This document shows, piece after piece, positions 23,921 to 33,659 of a DNA stretch of 64,000 bases. Both the position numbers and the translations under genes were made by a program. The DNA is from Trachythela sp. YZ-2020. Lineage: Eukaryota > Cnidaria > Anthozoa > Malacalcyonacea > Clavulariidae. The stretch is from positions 124,001-188,000 of the forward strand of contig JADLSH010000079.1 of NCBI GenBank assembly GCA_016169945.1, given 5' to 3'. Each line of letters begins with the position of its first letter. The stretch's first letter is position 1. The notes beneath the pieces are model-generated. The model did no database searches, was not told the origin of the DNA, and saw only the letters and a program-made list of their open reading frames with translations.

Positions 23921-23936
23921 TTTTTTAGGTATAACT

Positions 23937-24813
23937 ATGAAGCTCCTTCTATTGGTTAGCGCTCTAGTAATGACTGCGTATGTTGCAGCTAAACCACATG
24001 AAGGCCCGGTTAAAAGAGAGGAATGGTCAACCATAACAAAGACGGTCAATGGACATCAGTTGCTGTTTGGCTGTGACAGAAGGCACACGTTATTAGATGA
24101 TGGAAAATGCTGGTCGTATTGTGGTGCTAGTTGGGTTGGTAGTTAAATTATAAAAAAATGGCTGTCCGTCAACAATCAAAAACCAATAATACTCCATTTC
24201 AAAATACTAATTGGTATATACGAAATGTCAAAAATACATTTTCCTATTTTCCCTTTTGACCGATCACCTGCCGCTTCACATTACGTGTACCTTATTTGAA
24301 AGATTTATACAAGTAAAAAGGATAATTTACAACTCTTTTTACAAGTATGCATTTTATAAATATTTTCATGACGAAATAAAAAACATGGGGTCAGCTCTTT
24401 TGTCTTCAAATTTGGGAATAGTTTGGCTAGTTATGACGTCAGTCCGGGGTTGCTTCAACATAACTGCTCAAAAACGAAAACGAATTTTATGTTGAATGTT
24501 CGAAAAAAAATTTCAGGGCAATAATTACAGCCAAACCTTAATTTATGAACCCTCATCATAACTTTAAATACTTTTTCGCGAAAATATTAAAAGTCGAAGA
24601 AAAATTGTTTTGTGTAACGTTGCCCTAAGATGCTTATTTATTACAGATATCAGACACAGTCGAAACATTTTCTAACCTATAAATTATATTTTTATCTAGT
24701 CGAGCGGAGAGTGGTGCTACACCAAGAGAGCAGATGGTTACACAAAGGGCTGCTCGAAGGATAGAAAATGTTATAGCTTCGTTGATGAATGTCTTTCTGC
24801 TTGCACCCTTTAA
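23937..24813 (+). CDS. secreted cysteine-rich peptide, two exons
   Basis: Exon 1 starts at ATG 23937, just after a TTTTTTAG acceptor, so a 5' UTR intron is likely. It encodes a clear signal peptide (MKLLLLVSALVMTAYVAA) and a short propeptide ending in a dibasic Lys-Arg. Exon 2 is 24700-24813, with acceptor TATCTAG and a poly(A) signal at 24845. The mature part has eight cysteines, three from exon 1 and five from exon 2, consistent with four disulfides. The in-phase donor is a weak GTTGGT at 24135; the better-looking GTAGTT at 24139 would shift the frame. Small secreted peptides of this build can be antimicrobial, venom-type or signalling molecules. The sequence does not decide, and I recognise no named family with confidence. 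Confidence 0.65.
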
Positions 24814-24934
24814 GAACTTCTCCATGAGCTTCAAGGAATCAATGAATAAAAATAGACGAATTCATTGGGCTATGTCAAAATAAGTAATGAAAATAAAAGG
24901 GAATTGCATTGAATTGACTAATATGATTGATTTG

Positions 24935-24956
24935 GGTGGGGGGGGGGGGGGGGGTT
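24935..24956. repeat. poly-G tract
   Basis: A run of about 20 G downstream of the cysteine-rich peptide gene. Similar runs occur near 17901, 18988, 20211 and 56242. Confidence 0.8.
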
Positions 24957-24959
24957 AGA

Positions 24960-26389
24960 ATAGCGTACAATAAAACCTGCAAATTATGCATTTATAACAT
25001 ATATCACAAACTTATACATCCAACCACAGCATAGAAATCGTATCACCCTTTCATCGAATTTAAATAAAAATAAATCTGGTTATAGGGAATTGGAATAACC
25101 GTCCAGCCAGTGATACTGTCACTGAATCACTATATGGACTATATAATTCGGCAATTTTATGGATTAGAAATCTCATACTTGACGTAAACACATACGAGAT
25201 TTATACCACTTACGCGAAATTGCGCCTCAATTAATTGTTAAATATTCTGTCTTAATTTATTTACATAATGTACGGATTGGTTTTTATATTCGTCTAATAT
25301 AGAAATATATTCCAAGAACCAAACGAGGACTCCTTACTTATAAATTTGTAAACATGGCTTCATTGATGTTGAAATCTCACAAATTCGCCGGCAGCAGACA
25401 ATTGATATAAACAGAGTTGCCTAAATTTGTGTTAGGTTGTATGGTTGTATCTTACAACTAACTTCCTCGATTTGCAATGCAAATGTGAAGTAGAGGTTAG
25501 CCGCCGATATTCTACAGAAAATTTACCGAATACAACTCCTTGGTCACTATTGTGCAACGAAAACATGGCTACCGTGTCTCACGTGTCTCACGTGTCTCAC
25601 GTCACAAAATCTTGCAATGTGATTGGCTTGATACTGTACATCCACCGTGTCTCAATGTGGCAAGAAGTTACTATATTTAGTAACAGTAGAACCGCTGAGG
25701 GTGTCTCAAAATCGCGGTCGCATTTTACGAGTTGTTTCCGAACGTGAAGAGCCTAGTTCGTGTACATAGGCTGGAAACGCTTCTCTTAATAATTTGATGG
25801 TCAAAAGTGAAGCCGGAAGTCAAACGGCCGATCACTGCTGCCACCCGATTCTGAGGCCCTACTTTATTATAGATAGTATTACAGAATCCTACGACCTTTG
25901 CCAGAAACTATGGGACAAATATTGAAATCCATCACGCATCTTCTGTTCTCCCCTCCCCGCGCCCTCCGTTGAATGTTGGTATCACAAAAAAGTAATACAT
26001 CGTAAACGAGACATCTCCTGACATGAGCGCAATATTGAAAGGGGTGGGCAGAGGGAGGGAGGAGTAATTACGTTAAAAAATTTTATAAATACTATATTTT
26101 TTCAATGAAGCAATATTGTCCCAAAGTATTATGGCAAAGATTGTAGTCAGTGTTGGGGGACGGGACACGGGAGAGGATTATGGGCATATGAATGACATAA
26201 TTTAGCCAATTTTAGGTTCTTACTGACTGCTTAGCAACACCATGATTTAATATATATATATATATATATAAATACGTCTAGGTTTGCGTCTGCGAAACGC
26301 AAAGAGTGCTCGACAACATATAGTTAGAGCAAATTATAGATTTTTGCTTACCTCAAAACTGGTCTGCAACAGGCTGTTTCATCTGTAAA
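24960..26389. other. spacer, no gene recognised
   Basis: Non-coding. Includes a short CACGTGTCT tandem repeat (about 25577-25605) and a (TA)n run near 26249-26270. No coding or RNA gene is supported. Confidence 0.5.
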
Positions 26390-26396
26390 AGAATCA

Positions 26397-28578
26397 TCAG
26401 GCAGTGACAAGTATCGAAAGGAATGACCGCTTACAGTATATGCTTCCTGCCGGAACGTGGGGGTGTATGTGGGAGAAAATATGTGCGTGCATGGATTTGT
26501 TTGCGTTGTTTACGCGAAATTTGTTACGATGACGACACCGTGAAAGTATTTCAGCTCTTTTGTTGAGTAAACAATTCTTGTTTTTTTCTTTCAAAATACA
26601 AAATTTTTCTTCTAAACATAAATTGCATCGTTTTGATCCTCCTGTGCACGAAATAGAATGTTTTAAAATTTGCCAATTAATACTGAAATCCTTATTCTTT
26701 TCTTTCAATGTCCAAATATATTTCGAAAGTTCCGTGTCATTTGCGTGTTTTTTTATGCCGAAAAGGTTTAGTGTGGTTGGCCAATCGCTCTTTGAATGTG
26801 GTTGCAGTCATGCCAATGTAATTTTTGATCGTGTTTGTGTTGCTTACTGTGATTGTTGCTCTGTGTACTATGTCCCTAGTCATGCATTGTTTTTGAAGCG
26901 GAAAAATAATGGTGTTTTCTCTACAACTGCAATTGGTAGTGTCCCTATCCTGTGGCTTGTTTTTCCTCGATATGCGTTCATTGTGTTTAGTGATTACTGA
27001 CTTGACATTGTTCATGCAGCTGTAACTTACTTTAACTGTATTTCTGTTAAAAATTTTATGGAGCTTGTGGTGCGGAGGAAAATGTTATAATAAGGAAATT
27101 ACGTCCTATGTTTTTTGCTAAATGGTGGGTTGCTAACACTCTTGCTAAATGGTGGGTTGAACCAAATGATATTACGTTGCCTATTACTGCGTTGTTGTTG
27201 CGGTGTATGCTGAGTGCAGCTAAGTTCATCATTAAAGTTGGTAGGCCTAAGGGCGTTCTGATACATGGGTGCAGATTCCTGAAAAGTTTGCTCATCTGAT
27301 GAAAGAAGTGCGATGCGCTTGTTAATTGATGCGGGTAGTTGCCTTGTAATGCTCGGTGGGTGATTAGAGTGCATATTTATGTATAGTGGATCGTCATTGG
27401 GCTACCTATAGGGCCTATATTTTCCATTGTTAAGCTCGAAAGTTACATCTAAAAAGTTTACTATCCGTAAGTTTGATTCGGCGGTAATTTTTTAGGTCAA
27501 ACAGCTCGAAAATTTTGTGGTAGATGATTTACTTTTTATAACAGCCAAACCGTCAGCGAGGCCGATGCTTTTTTTGCCAAATTTCTTACTCAGATGGTTT
27601 AAAATGAAAAGGCCTACTAACTCACAAATTTCAAACAAACTCTTGCTATCCTTTTTTATCTATGAAATTCCGGTATTGAAAAGGAGAGATTTTCTAGCGT
27701 GTTTTAATATGGAAATATCGTTTACAGCTATAGTAGCCAAATTTGAAGCCCAAGATAAAGCTTGGTCCAATAGTTTTTCAGAACTAGATGGGTAGAAATC
27801 GACAATGTCAAACGAAATAAAACTGTGTCTGTCCTTATCTTATATATTGCCAAACCACTGAATAACTTGTTTTGTATTCCTCGATTATTATTTTTAATTT
27901 TGTCCCAAATAACTTTGCTTATTTTTCCGGATTCGCTTTTAGCGGAATTAATTAATCGGCATTTTGGGTTGTTTTCGAAATTTTCTTTGTGGTCTTTTAA
28001 AGATATAAATGCTTCGCGTTTTTTCATTTTTTCAATTCTGTCGCCGATTCCTAAATTGTTCGAAATGTTTTTTAGTTCTGAATCAATTTCATCTATAGAG
28101 TCCTCGGATCCATGCTTATATGTTTTTGTGATGTTGTCATGTAAGAGCTTGCTGTATGTGTCGAGCGAGGTTTCATAAATATTCCTAGTTTTGTGTGCAA
28201 AAATGAAAAAGTTGGGAGACGAATTGATTTTCTTTAGATCGTTAGTCAAAGATTTCTGAAATTGGTTCCTATATGGCCGAAATTGTAAATTTTCGATTAA
28301 TTTTATAAGGCCGTCTTCGAAAGTTTTCATTTCCGGAATAGAAGGAGGTGTTTTGTTGGACGCAAGGCCGAAATGGTTGTTTTGGTTTTAACTTTTTTTG
28401 TTTTTAAGAAAAAATTAGCTTTCCATCTCATACGTTTTATTACACTTTCTACTTTTTCAATCAAATTTTTCAAATTAGCGTGCTGTGATGGTATAGGGAT
28501 ATTATTTAGTGAATAGTCAAATCGAAATTGCCGCATTTTTAAGTTAAATATATGAATAACATAAACAAGAGTGCACAA
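26397..28578 (-). pseudogene. Penelope-like reverse transcriptase with GIY-YIG nuclease, broken
   Basis: Frames on the minus strand give the N-terminal region (FDYSLNNIPIPS...), then KKREAFISLKDHKENFENN and PKCRLINSAKSESGKISK (RT fingers), a thumb with FLDVTFELNNGK and KPNDDPLYINMHSNHPPSIT, then RNIIWFNPPFSKSVS, and finally KNYIGMTATTFKERLANHT, the GIY-YIG endonuclease core. Penelope-like enzymes prime from nicked DNA or telomere ends. The catalytic YRDDG block is lost through a small deletion near 27545-27560 (IGL then ADGLAVIKSK), and there are several frameshifts (near 28365, 27790 and 27495). Pseudogene. Confidence 0.8.
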
Positions 28579-28842
28579 CCTATATACGGGTGCAAATATA
28601 TCTTATACGGCGGAATTACGGGTTGATATACGGGTGCAAATATATATTTTCAGCACCCGCTTGGCACCTCCTATCAGATCATGCTCGATCCATCCCTGTG
28701 TATATTGTGTATATCCCTGTTGTGAGATTCAACCAATGCTTACTTGGTATGGAAACATGAATATGTTCAGATGTTAATGGTATTTTGTATTTCCTATTAC
28801 AGAGAAATAAGGGAATAAGCAGTCCTGCAATGGAGTTCATAG
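28285..28842. repeat. 558-bp direct repeat flanking the LINE, copy 1
   Basis: Begins GTAAATTTTCGATTA and ends GGAGTTCATAG. It differs from copy 2 (32831-33388) at about five positions. It contains the 5' end of the Penelope-like element. Confidence 0.9.
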
Positions 28843-29034
28843 TTTATTCATTATATAACCTCCAATTCTGAAGAGAATCTGCAAAAAGCAGACTTTTACA
28901 ATTGTGAATAAATAATTATATAAATAGCTAAAATTTATTAAAATAGTTAAAAGTCAATATTAAAATTTTAAAATTAAGTTAATTAAGAATTATGAATTAT
29001 GAAAGTGTCAGTGTTTGCAGTAAATTAGTCTGCA

Positions 29035-32000
29035 CTATTCGTTAACTTGTATCGAAATGAGATCATGCACTTTGAGGAATATGTTAAATATTCCGTCTGC
29101 TGTTATTGTCAGAAATCTATCAAGTTCCTCTGTTGTAAAAGAGGGACAGTTTCCACTTAATAGGGTTGTATAAATATCTTCTTCTTCTAGGTTGTGGATG
29201 TAGCATATGCTTTGTATAGGAAGGCTATCCATTAATTTATCCCACATTGTGTTACGCTTTGGATTCGTTGCTGAACAGTTCATTACAAAGTGTTCTCCAA
29301 CATCAAGCAGACTTTCACTGCATACCCGACATACATATTCAGTATCGTTTTCTATTACAGCTGATAACACCATTGCTGGAACATTTCCACATAACAAATT
29401 TACCAGGTTAGCTATTATCTCTCGCACGCCTGGATTGCGCCTTGTTACACTCCAGTGTTGAAGCGGCTTTAAACTTGTGTGACTTTTTTGCAAGTGTTTT
29501 AAGTTCGGTTTTGCACTAATTGCTTCTTTCCATACTTCCGTCTGTTTTTGATGTATTTGTTCTTTAACCATTTTCTTCCACTTGGTTTTGTTGGGAAACT
29601 CACCGGTTGCTAGGTAGTTTGTGACATAGTCCGTTAGGTTGTATGTTTCAAGTATTTTATAGATATCCGCCGCGAAACCAATACTTTGAGAATTCTCCTG
29701 ATGAAGATGTGAGAATACTCTATATAGAAATAGATGTTTTTGCAAGGTGTCAGGCGGAGAGCGACAAAGGGAACCAAGAAATAAAAATTTTTGTTTGTCA
29801 ATATATGCAGTTGTTTGCCACATCCCAATAGCACCAAGGGCTCCATGAGAGCTGGTGGTTATACAGAGACCTTGGATTCGTTTTGCAGCAAAAGCATTAG
29901 CACGATTTAGTATTTCCTCTTCAGTTTGTGTTAGGTTCCACCAAACTTCGCTTCCGTATAACATGGCTGGAAGGCCATATGATCTCCAAACGTTCGCCCC
30001 AATAGTTGGATTTAGTCCAGCAGGTCGTACTTTAGCTTGCATTAAAGCGCCAACGTAGGCCTTTCCTTTATTTGCTGCAGCCTTTGTTCGTTCCGTGCTG
30101 GAGAAATTGCCACTCAACGAGATTCCGACATGCTCCCACGAGCTTTTTTCTATGATTTTTACACCGTTTAAATACCATTCCCTGGTCAGTTTGCAAACGG
30201 AATTTGTTGTAGTTCTCTCTCCAAAGGTCACTTCGACAGTTTTGCTGGAATTAAAATAAAATCTCCATTTCTTGCTGTAGGATTCAATTGCACTTAGTAA
30301 GCTTTGCAGTCCCTTTACCCTGAGTGACAATAAGGTGATGTCATCCGCAACCAACACCGAATTGGAGTGGATATTGTCAACCTTGAGCCCACTGTCAATT
30401 GGTTTTAATATTTCAGGAATGTCATTGTTAAAGCAGAGGAATAACCATGGCGATAGCACTCCTCCTTGTCTTACACCCTGCTTGACAGGAAACATGTTAG
30501 ATTGCAGACTGTTTACAGAAACACAACAACGCATTTTACCATACCAGTTCCTCAGAATTCTCCAGGATTTCCCATTAAAGCCGAGATGGTATAATTTATA
30601 GAAGAGGCCATCTAGCCATACGGAGTCAAAGGCTTTCGAAGAGTCCAAAAAGCAGCAATACACTTTGCTTCCTTTTTCCACGTTATGATTAATGATCTCT
30701 TGTAGAAAGAAACTGGATAATACACAGCTTTTGTTTTTCTGATAGGCAAACTGAAAGTCATTAGGGATACCCATAGTCTTAAACTTTGGAATCCAGCGGT
30801 TTAAAACAATACGTTCAAAGATTTTTCCCATCACATTCAACAACGCTATACCTCGATAACTTCCCTTATCAAGTTTATTCTTTTTACCTTTTTTAAGGAT
30901 TGAGAAGATATTACCTAAAGTCCAAGATTCTGCAACATATTCTATTTGACGAACTGCATTGAAAATCCTTGTCAAAGCTTGGTGCGTGAACGACCCTCCA
31001 TACTTAAAATGTTCGTAGACAAGTTCATCTAGACCACCCGCTTTACCATTTGGCAATTTATCGCATACACTCTGGATCTCTTCCACCTTGAATGGAATAT
31101 CTAATGGATCTTCATTTCCATAACTTTCTTCTTCGATATTGTGAAGACTTTCTTCGAGATGCATTTTGAAGTTTTTATCGAAATCAGGATCGTGTTTTGG
31201 AGTATACAGGTCTTCATAGTGCTCTTGCCATATACTAAGTAATTCGTGTTCATCATCTATGCGTTTACCATTCACAAGTAAGGCATCATTTGTGTTTTGT
31301 GGTTGCTTAGTCATGCGGGAAATTTTCCTGAAGAAATCACTTCTGTCAATGTCATGTTCTTTTTCTAAATGTTCTAGATCCTTCATTTCTTCATCATAAA
31401 TTGCTCTCCGCTGTGCCTTACGAAAATCACGCTTAGCATTTTTGTATTCAATAAAGGACTGATAATTCCGTGCTCTAGGTTTACCATTTCTTAGCCAGGT
31501 TCTTCTGCATAATTTGACCTTTTTGTTCAAAGCTGACAGGTTTGTATTCCAATAACGTTTCAAAAATGGTTTAGACTTCTTGGTTGGCACTGACGAGAGC
31601 GCGGCCGATTTCAGATTGTGTGTTATCTTCTCAACGTAATTCTCAATCTTTGCGAATGAGTCGAGGGATTGGTCTGTCCATGAACAGCCTGGAAGGCCTC
31701 GTTCAATCTCGTCCTGATATCTCTTCACATAGATGTTATCCTTCAGTTTGTCCCACATCAACAATTTTTTATAACATTTTGGCTGTTTCGTCTTCATAAG
31801 ATCACAATAAATTGGAAGGTGGTAAGAAAGATTTGTAGAACAATCTTCAATAACAGCGCATTCAGCGATAAAGATACTAAATTCTCTAGGAACAAATATG
31901 TGGTCTGTTGTTGTTTTAATAAGTCCCTGTTTCCCATAGAAAGTTTCAACGGGTCCTTTGCACATGTTCTGCGAGTTAACAGAAATCAAATCCAAGTTAT

Positions 32001-32577
32001 CTAGTATTCTATGAACACAACGACCTCTGGGATTGATTTTTGTAAAGCTTCTCTCTCCAGCTAGCTGTCCGATATGAGCATTCAAATCACCAAGTATGAT
32101 AATGGATCCATTATTACAAAGTTCTAACGACACGTCTTCCAGGAGTTTCAGATGATAATTAAATGTGTCGGCTGGTTCGGATATCGTAGGCAGATAAACC
32201 CCAATAATGTAAACATAGGTGTCATCCAGCAGTTTGACTCTCAGTACCATTATCCTATCGTTACCAAGTTCATTCATAGGATCAATACATATATTCATTT
32301 CTTTTCGCCACAGAAAGGAAATTCCGCCTTTTCCTCGTCGAGAAATCGAATCATCATTCAGTTCAGACGAGCATCTGCCCCAAGATGAGAATGAGCAGTT
32401 CACAGTGTCTAACAGCGAGAGGGAATCTGAGTAAAGCCAATGCTCCTGTATAAAGATAATATCGCATTTATCAAGGCTTTCACGCAGGTGTTTTAAGTTA
32501 TATTTTATCCCACCAATATTCCAGGTGATAAGCTTAAGCGATGTCTTTCGCTGATTCGAATTTTTCATCTCCGCCAT
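29035..32577 (-). CDS. LINE ORF2: endonuclease plus reverse transcriptase, intact
   Basis: A 1,180-residue uninterrupted ORF. Residues about 15-265 form an APE-type endonuclease (LITWNIGG, FIQEHWL, RGKGGISFLW, IILGDLNAHIG, TTTDHIFVP). The usual SDH at its end reads SYH (LSYHLPI). Residues about 520-800 form the reverse transcriptase: LPNGKAGGLDELVYEHF, SYRGIALLNVMGKIFERI, FQFAYQKNKSC, CFLDSSKAFDSVW, GVRQGGVLSPWLF and VADDITLL, with Val for the usual Tyr before ADD. A C-x2-C-x9-H-x4-C cluster (CRVCSES...GEHFVMNC, about residue 1100) ends the protein. It would nick target DNA and copy its own RNA. I place it in the broad jockey/CR1-type group without naming a clade. Start ATG at 32577. Confidence 0.9.
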   Translation of the reverse strand: MAEMKNSNQRKTSLKLITWNIGGIKYNLKHLRESLDKCDIIFIQEHWLYSDSLSLLDTVNCSFSSWGRCSSELNDDSISRRGKGGISFLWRKEMNICIDPMNELGNDRIMVLRVKLLDDTYVYIIGVYLPTISEPADTFNYHLKLLEDVSLELCNNGSIIILGDLNAHIGQLAGERSFTKINPRGRCVHRILDNLDLISVNSQNMCKGPVETFYGKQGLIKTTTDHIFVPREFSIFIAECAVIEDCSTNLSYHLPIYCDLMKTKQPKCYKKLLMWDKLKDNIYVKRYQDEIERGLPGCSWTDQSLDSFAKIENYVEKITHNLKSAALSSVPTKKSKPFLKRYWNTNLSALNKKVKLCRRTWLRNGKPRARNYQSFIEYKNAKRDFRKAQRRAIYDEEMKDLEHLEKEHDIDRSDFFRKISRMTKQPQNTNDALLVNGKRIDDEHELLSIWQEHYEDLYTPKHDPDFDKNFKMHLEESLHNIEEESYGNEDPLDIPFKVEEIQSVCDKLPNGKAGGLDELVYEHFKYGGSFTHQALTRIFNAVRQIEYVAESWTLGNIFSILKKGKKNKLDKGSYRGIALLNVMGKIFERIVLNRWIPKFKTMGIPNDFQFAYQKNKSCVLSSFFLQEIINHNVEKGSKVYCCFLDSSKAFDSVWLDGLFYKLYHLGFNGKSWRILRNWYGKMRCCVSVNSLQSNMFPVKQGVRQGGVLSPWLFLCFNNDIPEILKPIDSGLKVDNIHSNSVLVADDITLLSLRVKGLQSLLSAIESYSKKWRFYFNSSKTVEVTFGERTTTNSVCKLTREWYLNGVKIIEKSSWEHVGISLSGNFSSTERTKAAANKGKAYVGALMQAKVRPAGLNPTIGANVWRSYGLPAMLYGSEVWWNLTQTEEEILNRANAFAAKRIQGLCITTSSHGALGAIGMWQTTAYIDKQKFLFLGSLCRSPPDTLQKHLFLYRVFSHLHQENSQSIGFAADIYKILETYNLTDYVTNYLATGEFPNKTKWKKMVKEQIHQKQTEVWKEAISAKPNLKHLQKSHTSLKPLQHWSVTRRNPGVREIIANLVNLLCGNVPAMVLSAVIENDTEYVCRVCSESLLDVGEHFVMNCSATNPKRNTMWDKLMDSLPIQSICYIHNLEEEDIYTTLLSGNCPSFTTEELDRFLTITADGIFNIFLKVHDLISIQVNE

Positions 32578-32710
32578 TATACAAGCGTTGAGTGGTTCCT
32601 AGCCGCTTGTAGTTTCTTCCCTACAATACTTGCTGGCTTCCATGGCTTGCACTTAACGAACTTTGGCCAAAAGCTTTCCTCAGACACTGCTGAACAATTC
32701 TTAGAAGAAA

Positions 32711-32830
32711 TGTTGACTTTTGCAGAGAAAGTCCCCTTGCGTCGACTGTGAAATATACGGATCTGAGTGGGTATTACTTTTGCAGAGAGAGTTCCCTTGC
32801 GTCGACTGTGAAATATACGGATCTGAGTGG
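32711..32830 (-). promoter_or_regulatory. two 60-bp monomers at the LINE 5' end
   Basis: A 60-bp unit containing TTTTGCAGAGA-AGT-CCCTTGC and GTCGACTGTGAAATATACGG is present twice in tandem with period 60. Tandem 5' monomers act as promoters in some LINEs. That role here is inferred from position only. Confidence 0.55.
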
Positions 32831-33388
32831 GTAAATTTTCGATTAGTTTTATAAGGTCGTCTTCGAAAGTTTTCATTTCCGGAATAGAAGGAGGTGTTTT
32901 GTTGGACGCAAGGCCGAAATGGTTGTTTTGGTTTTAACTTTTTTTGTTTTTAAGAAAAAATTAGCTTTCCATCTCATACGTTTTATTACACTTTCTACTT
33001 TTTCAATCAAATTTTTCAAATTAGCGTGCTGTGATGGTATAGGGATATTATTTAGTGAATAGTCAAATCGAAATTGCCGCATTTTTAAGTTAAATATATG
33101 AATAACATAAACAAGAGTGCACAACCTATATACGGGTGCAAATATATCTTATACGGCGGAATTACGGGTTGATATACGGGTGCAAATATATATTTTCAGC
33201 ACCCGCTTGGCACCTCCTATCAGATCATGCTGCATCCATCCCTGTGTATATTGTGTATATCCCTGTTGTGAGATTCAACCAATGCTTACTTGGTATGGAA
33301 ACATGAATATGTTCAGATGTTAATGGTATTTTGTATTTCCTATTACAGAGAAATCAGGGAATAAGCAGTCCTGCAATGGAGTTCATAG
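32831..33388. repeat. 558-bp direct repeat flanking the LINE, copy 2
   Basis: Same length and sequence as 28285-28842 apart from about five substitutions. It contains a second copy of the Penelope N-terminal coding start (FDYSLNNIPIPSQHANLK, minus strand). Confidence 0.9.
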
Positions 33389-33640
33389 ATAGATTGATAG
33401 ATAGATAGATAGATTAGATAGACAGATAGACAGATATATAGAATATTTATTTAACGAAGGTAGACACGAAATAGCTAATAGCTAATAAACTTGCGGCCAT
33501 CAAACTAACTAAAATTACAATATCAATAGAGAATGTAGTTCATAAAGTAGTAAAACCAATGCCTAATTCTATATTTAGAATCATGATACTTATATTTACG
33601 AATATAAAATTAAACAGTAAAATGATTTAAAAGTTTTTGA
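33389..33640 (-). mobile_element. 3' end of another LINE or SINE with (TATC)n tail
   Basis: On the minus strand the sequence reads ...CGTGTCTACCTTCGTTAAATAAATA and then a TATCTA-type microsatellite (33389-33445). This is the usual look of an L2/CR1-type 3' terminus. The upstream extent is uncertain and no coding part is present. Confidence 0.45.
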
Positions 33641-33659
33641 TGATCAAAAATGCTGTTCC

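Larger units (their letters stand above)
26360..28842 (-). mobile_element. Penelope-like element, decayed copy 1
   Basis: Minus-strand element with reverse-transcriptase and GIY-YIG coding blocks in the order expected for Penelope-like elements. The 3' end (26360-26400) reads CTGATGA...GATGAAAC on the minus strand, a possible remnant of the hammerhead core carried by Penelope terminal repeats. Its 5' 558 bp are present a second time beyond the LINE, at 32831-33388. Confidence 0.75.
28843..32830 (-). mobile_element. near-complete non-LTR retrotransposon (LINE)
   Basis: This 3,988-bp insertion on the minus strand lies exactly between two 558-bp direct repeats. It has one long ORF, two 60-bp 5' monomers and a short 3' UTR ending in ...ATGAATAAA, with no long poly(A) tail. 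The intact ORF suggests a young insertion. No separate ORF1 is seen upstream. Confidence 0.8.

Noticed and set aside
26560..27000. 146-codon plus-strand ORF
   Set aside because: Antisense shadow of the Penelope GIY-YIG region, repeated likewise at 52.9-53.2 kb.
32577..32876. 99-codon minus-strand ORF starting MKTFEDDLIKL
   Set aside because: Chance fusion of the Penelope N-terminus with the LINE 5' monomers across the insertion boundary.
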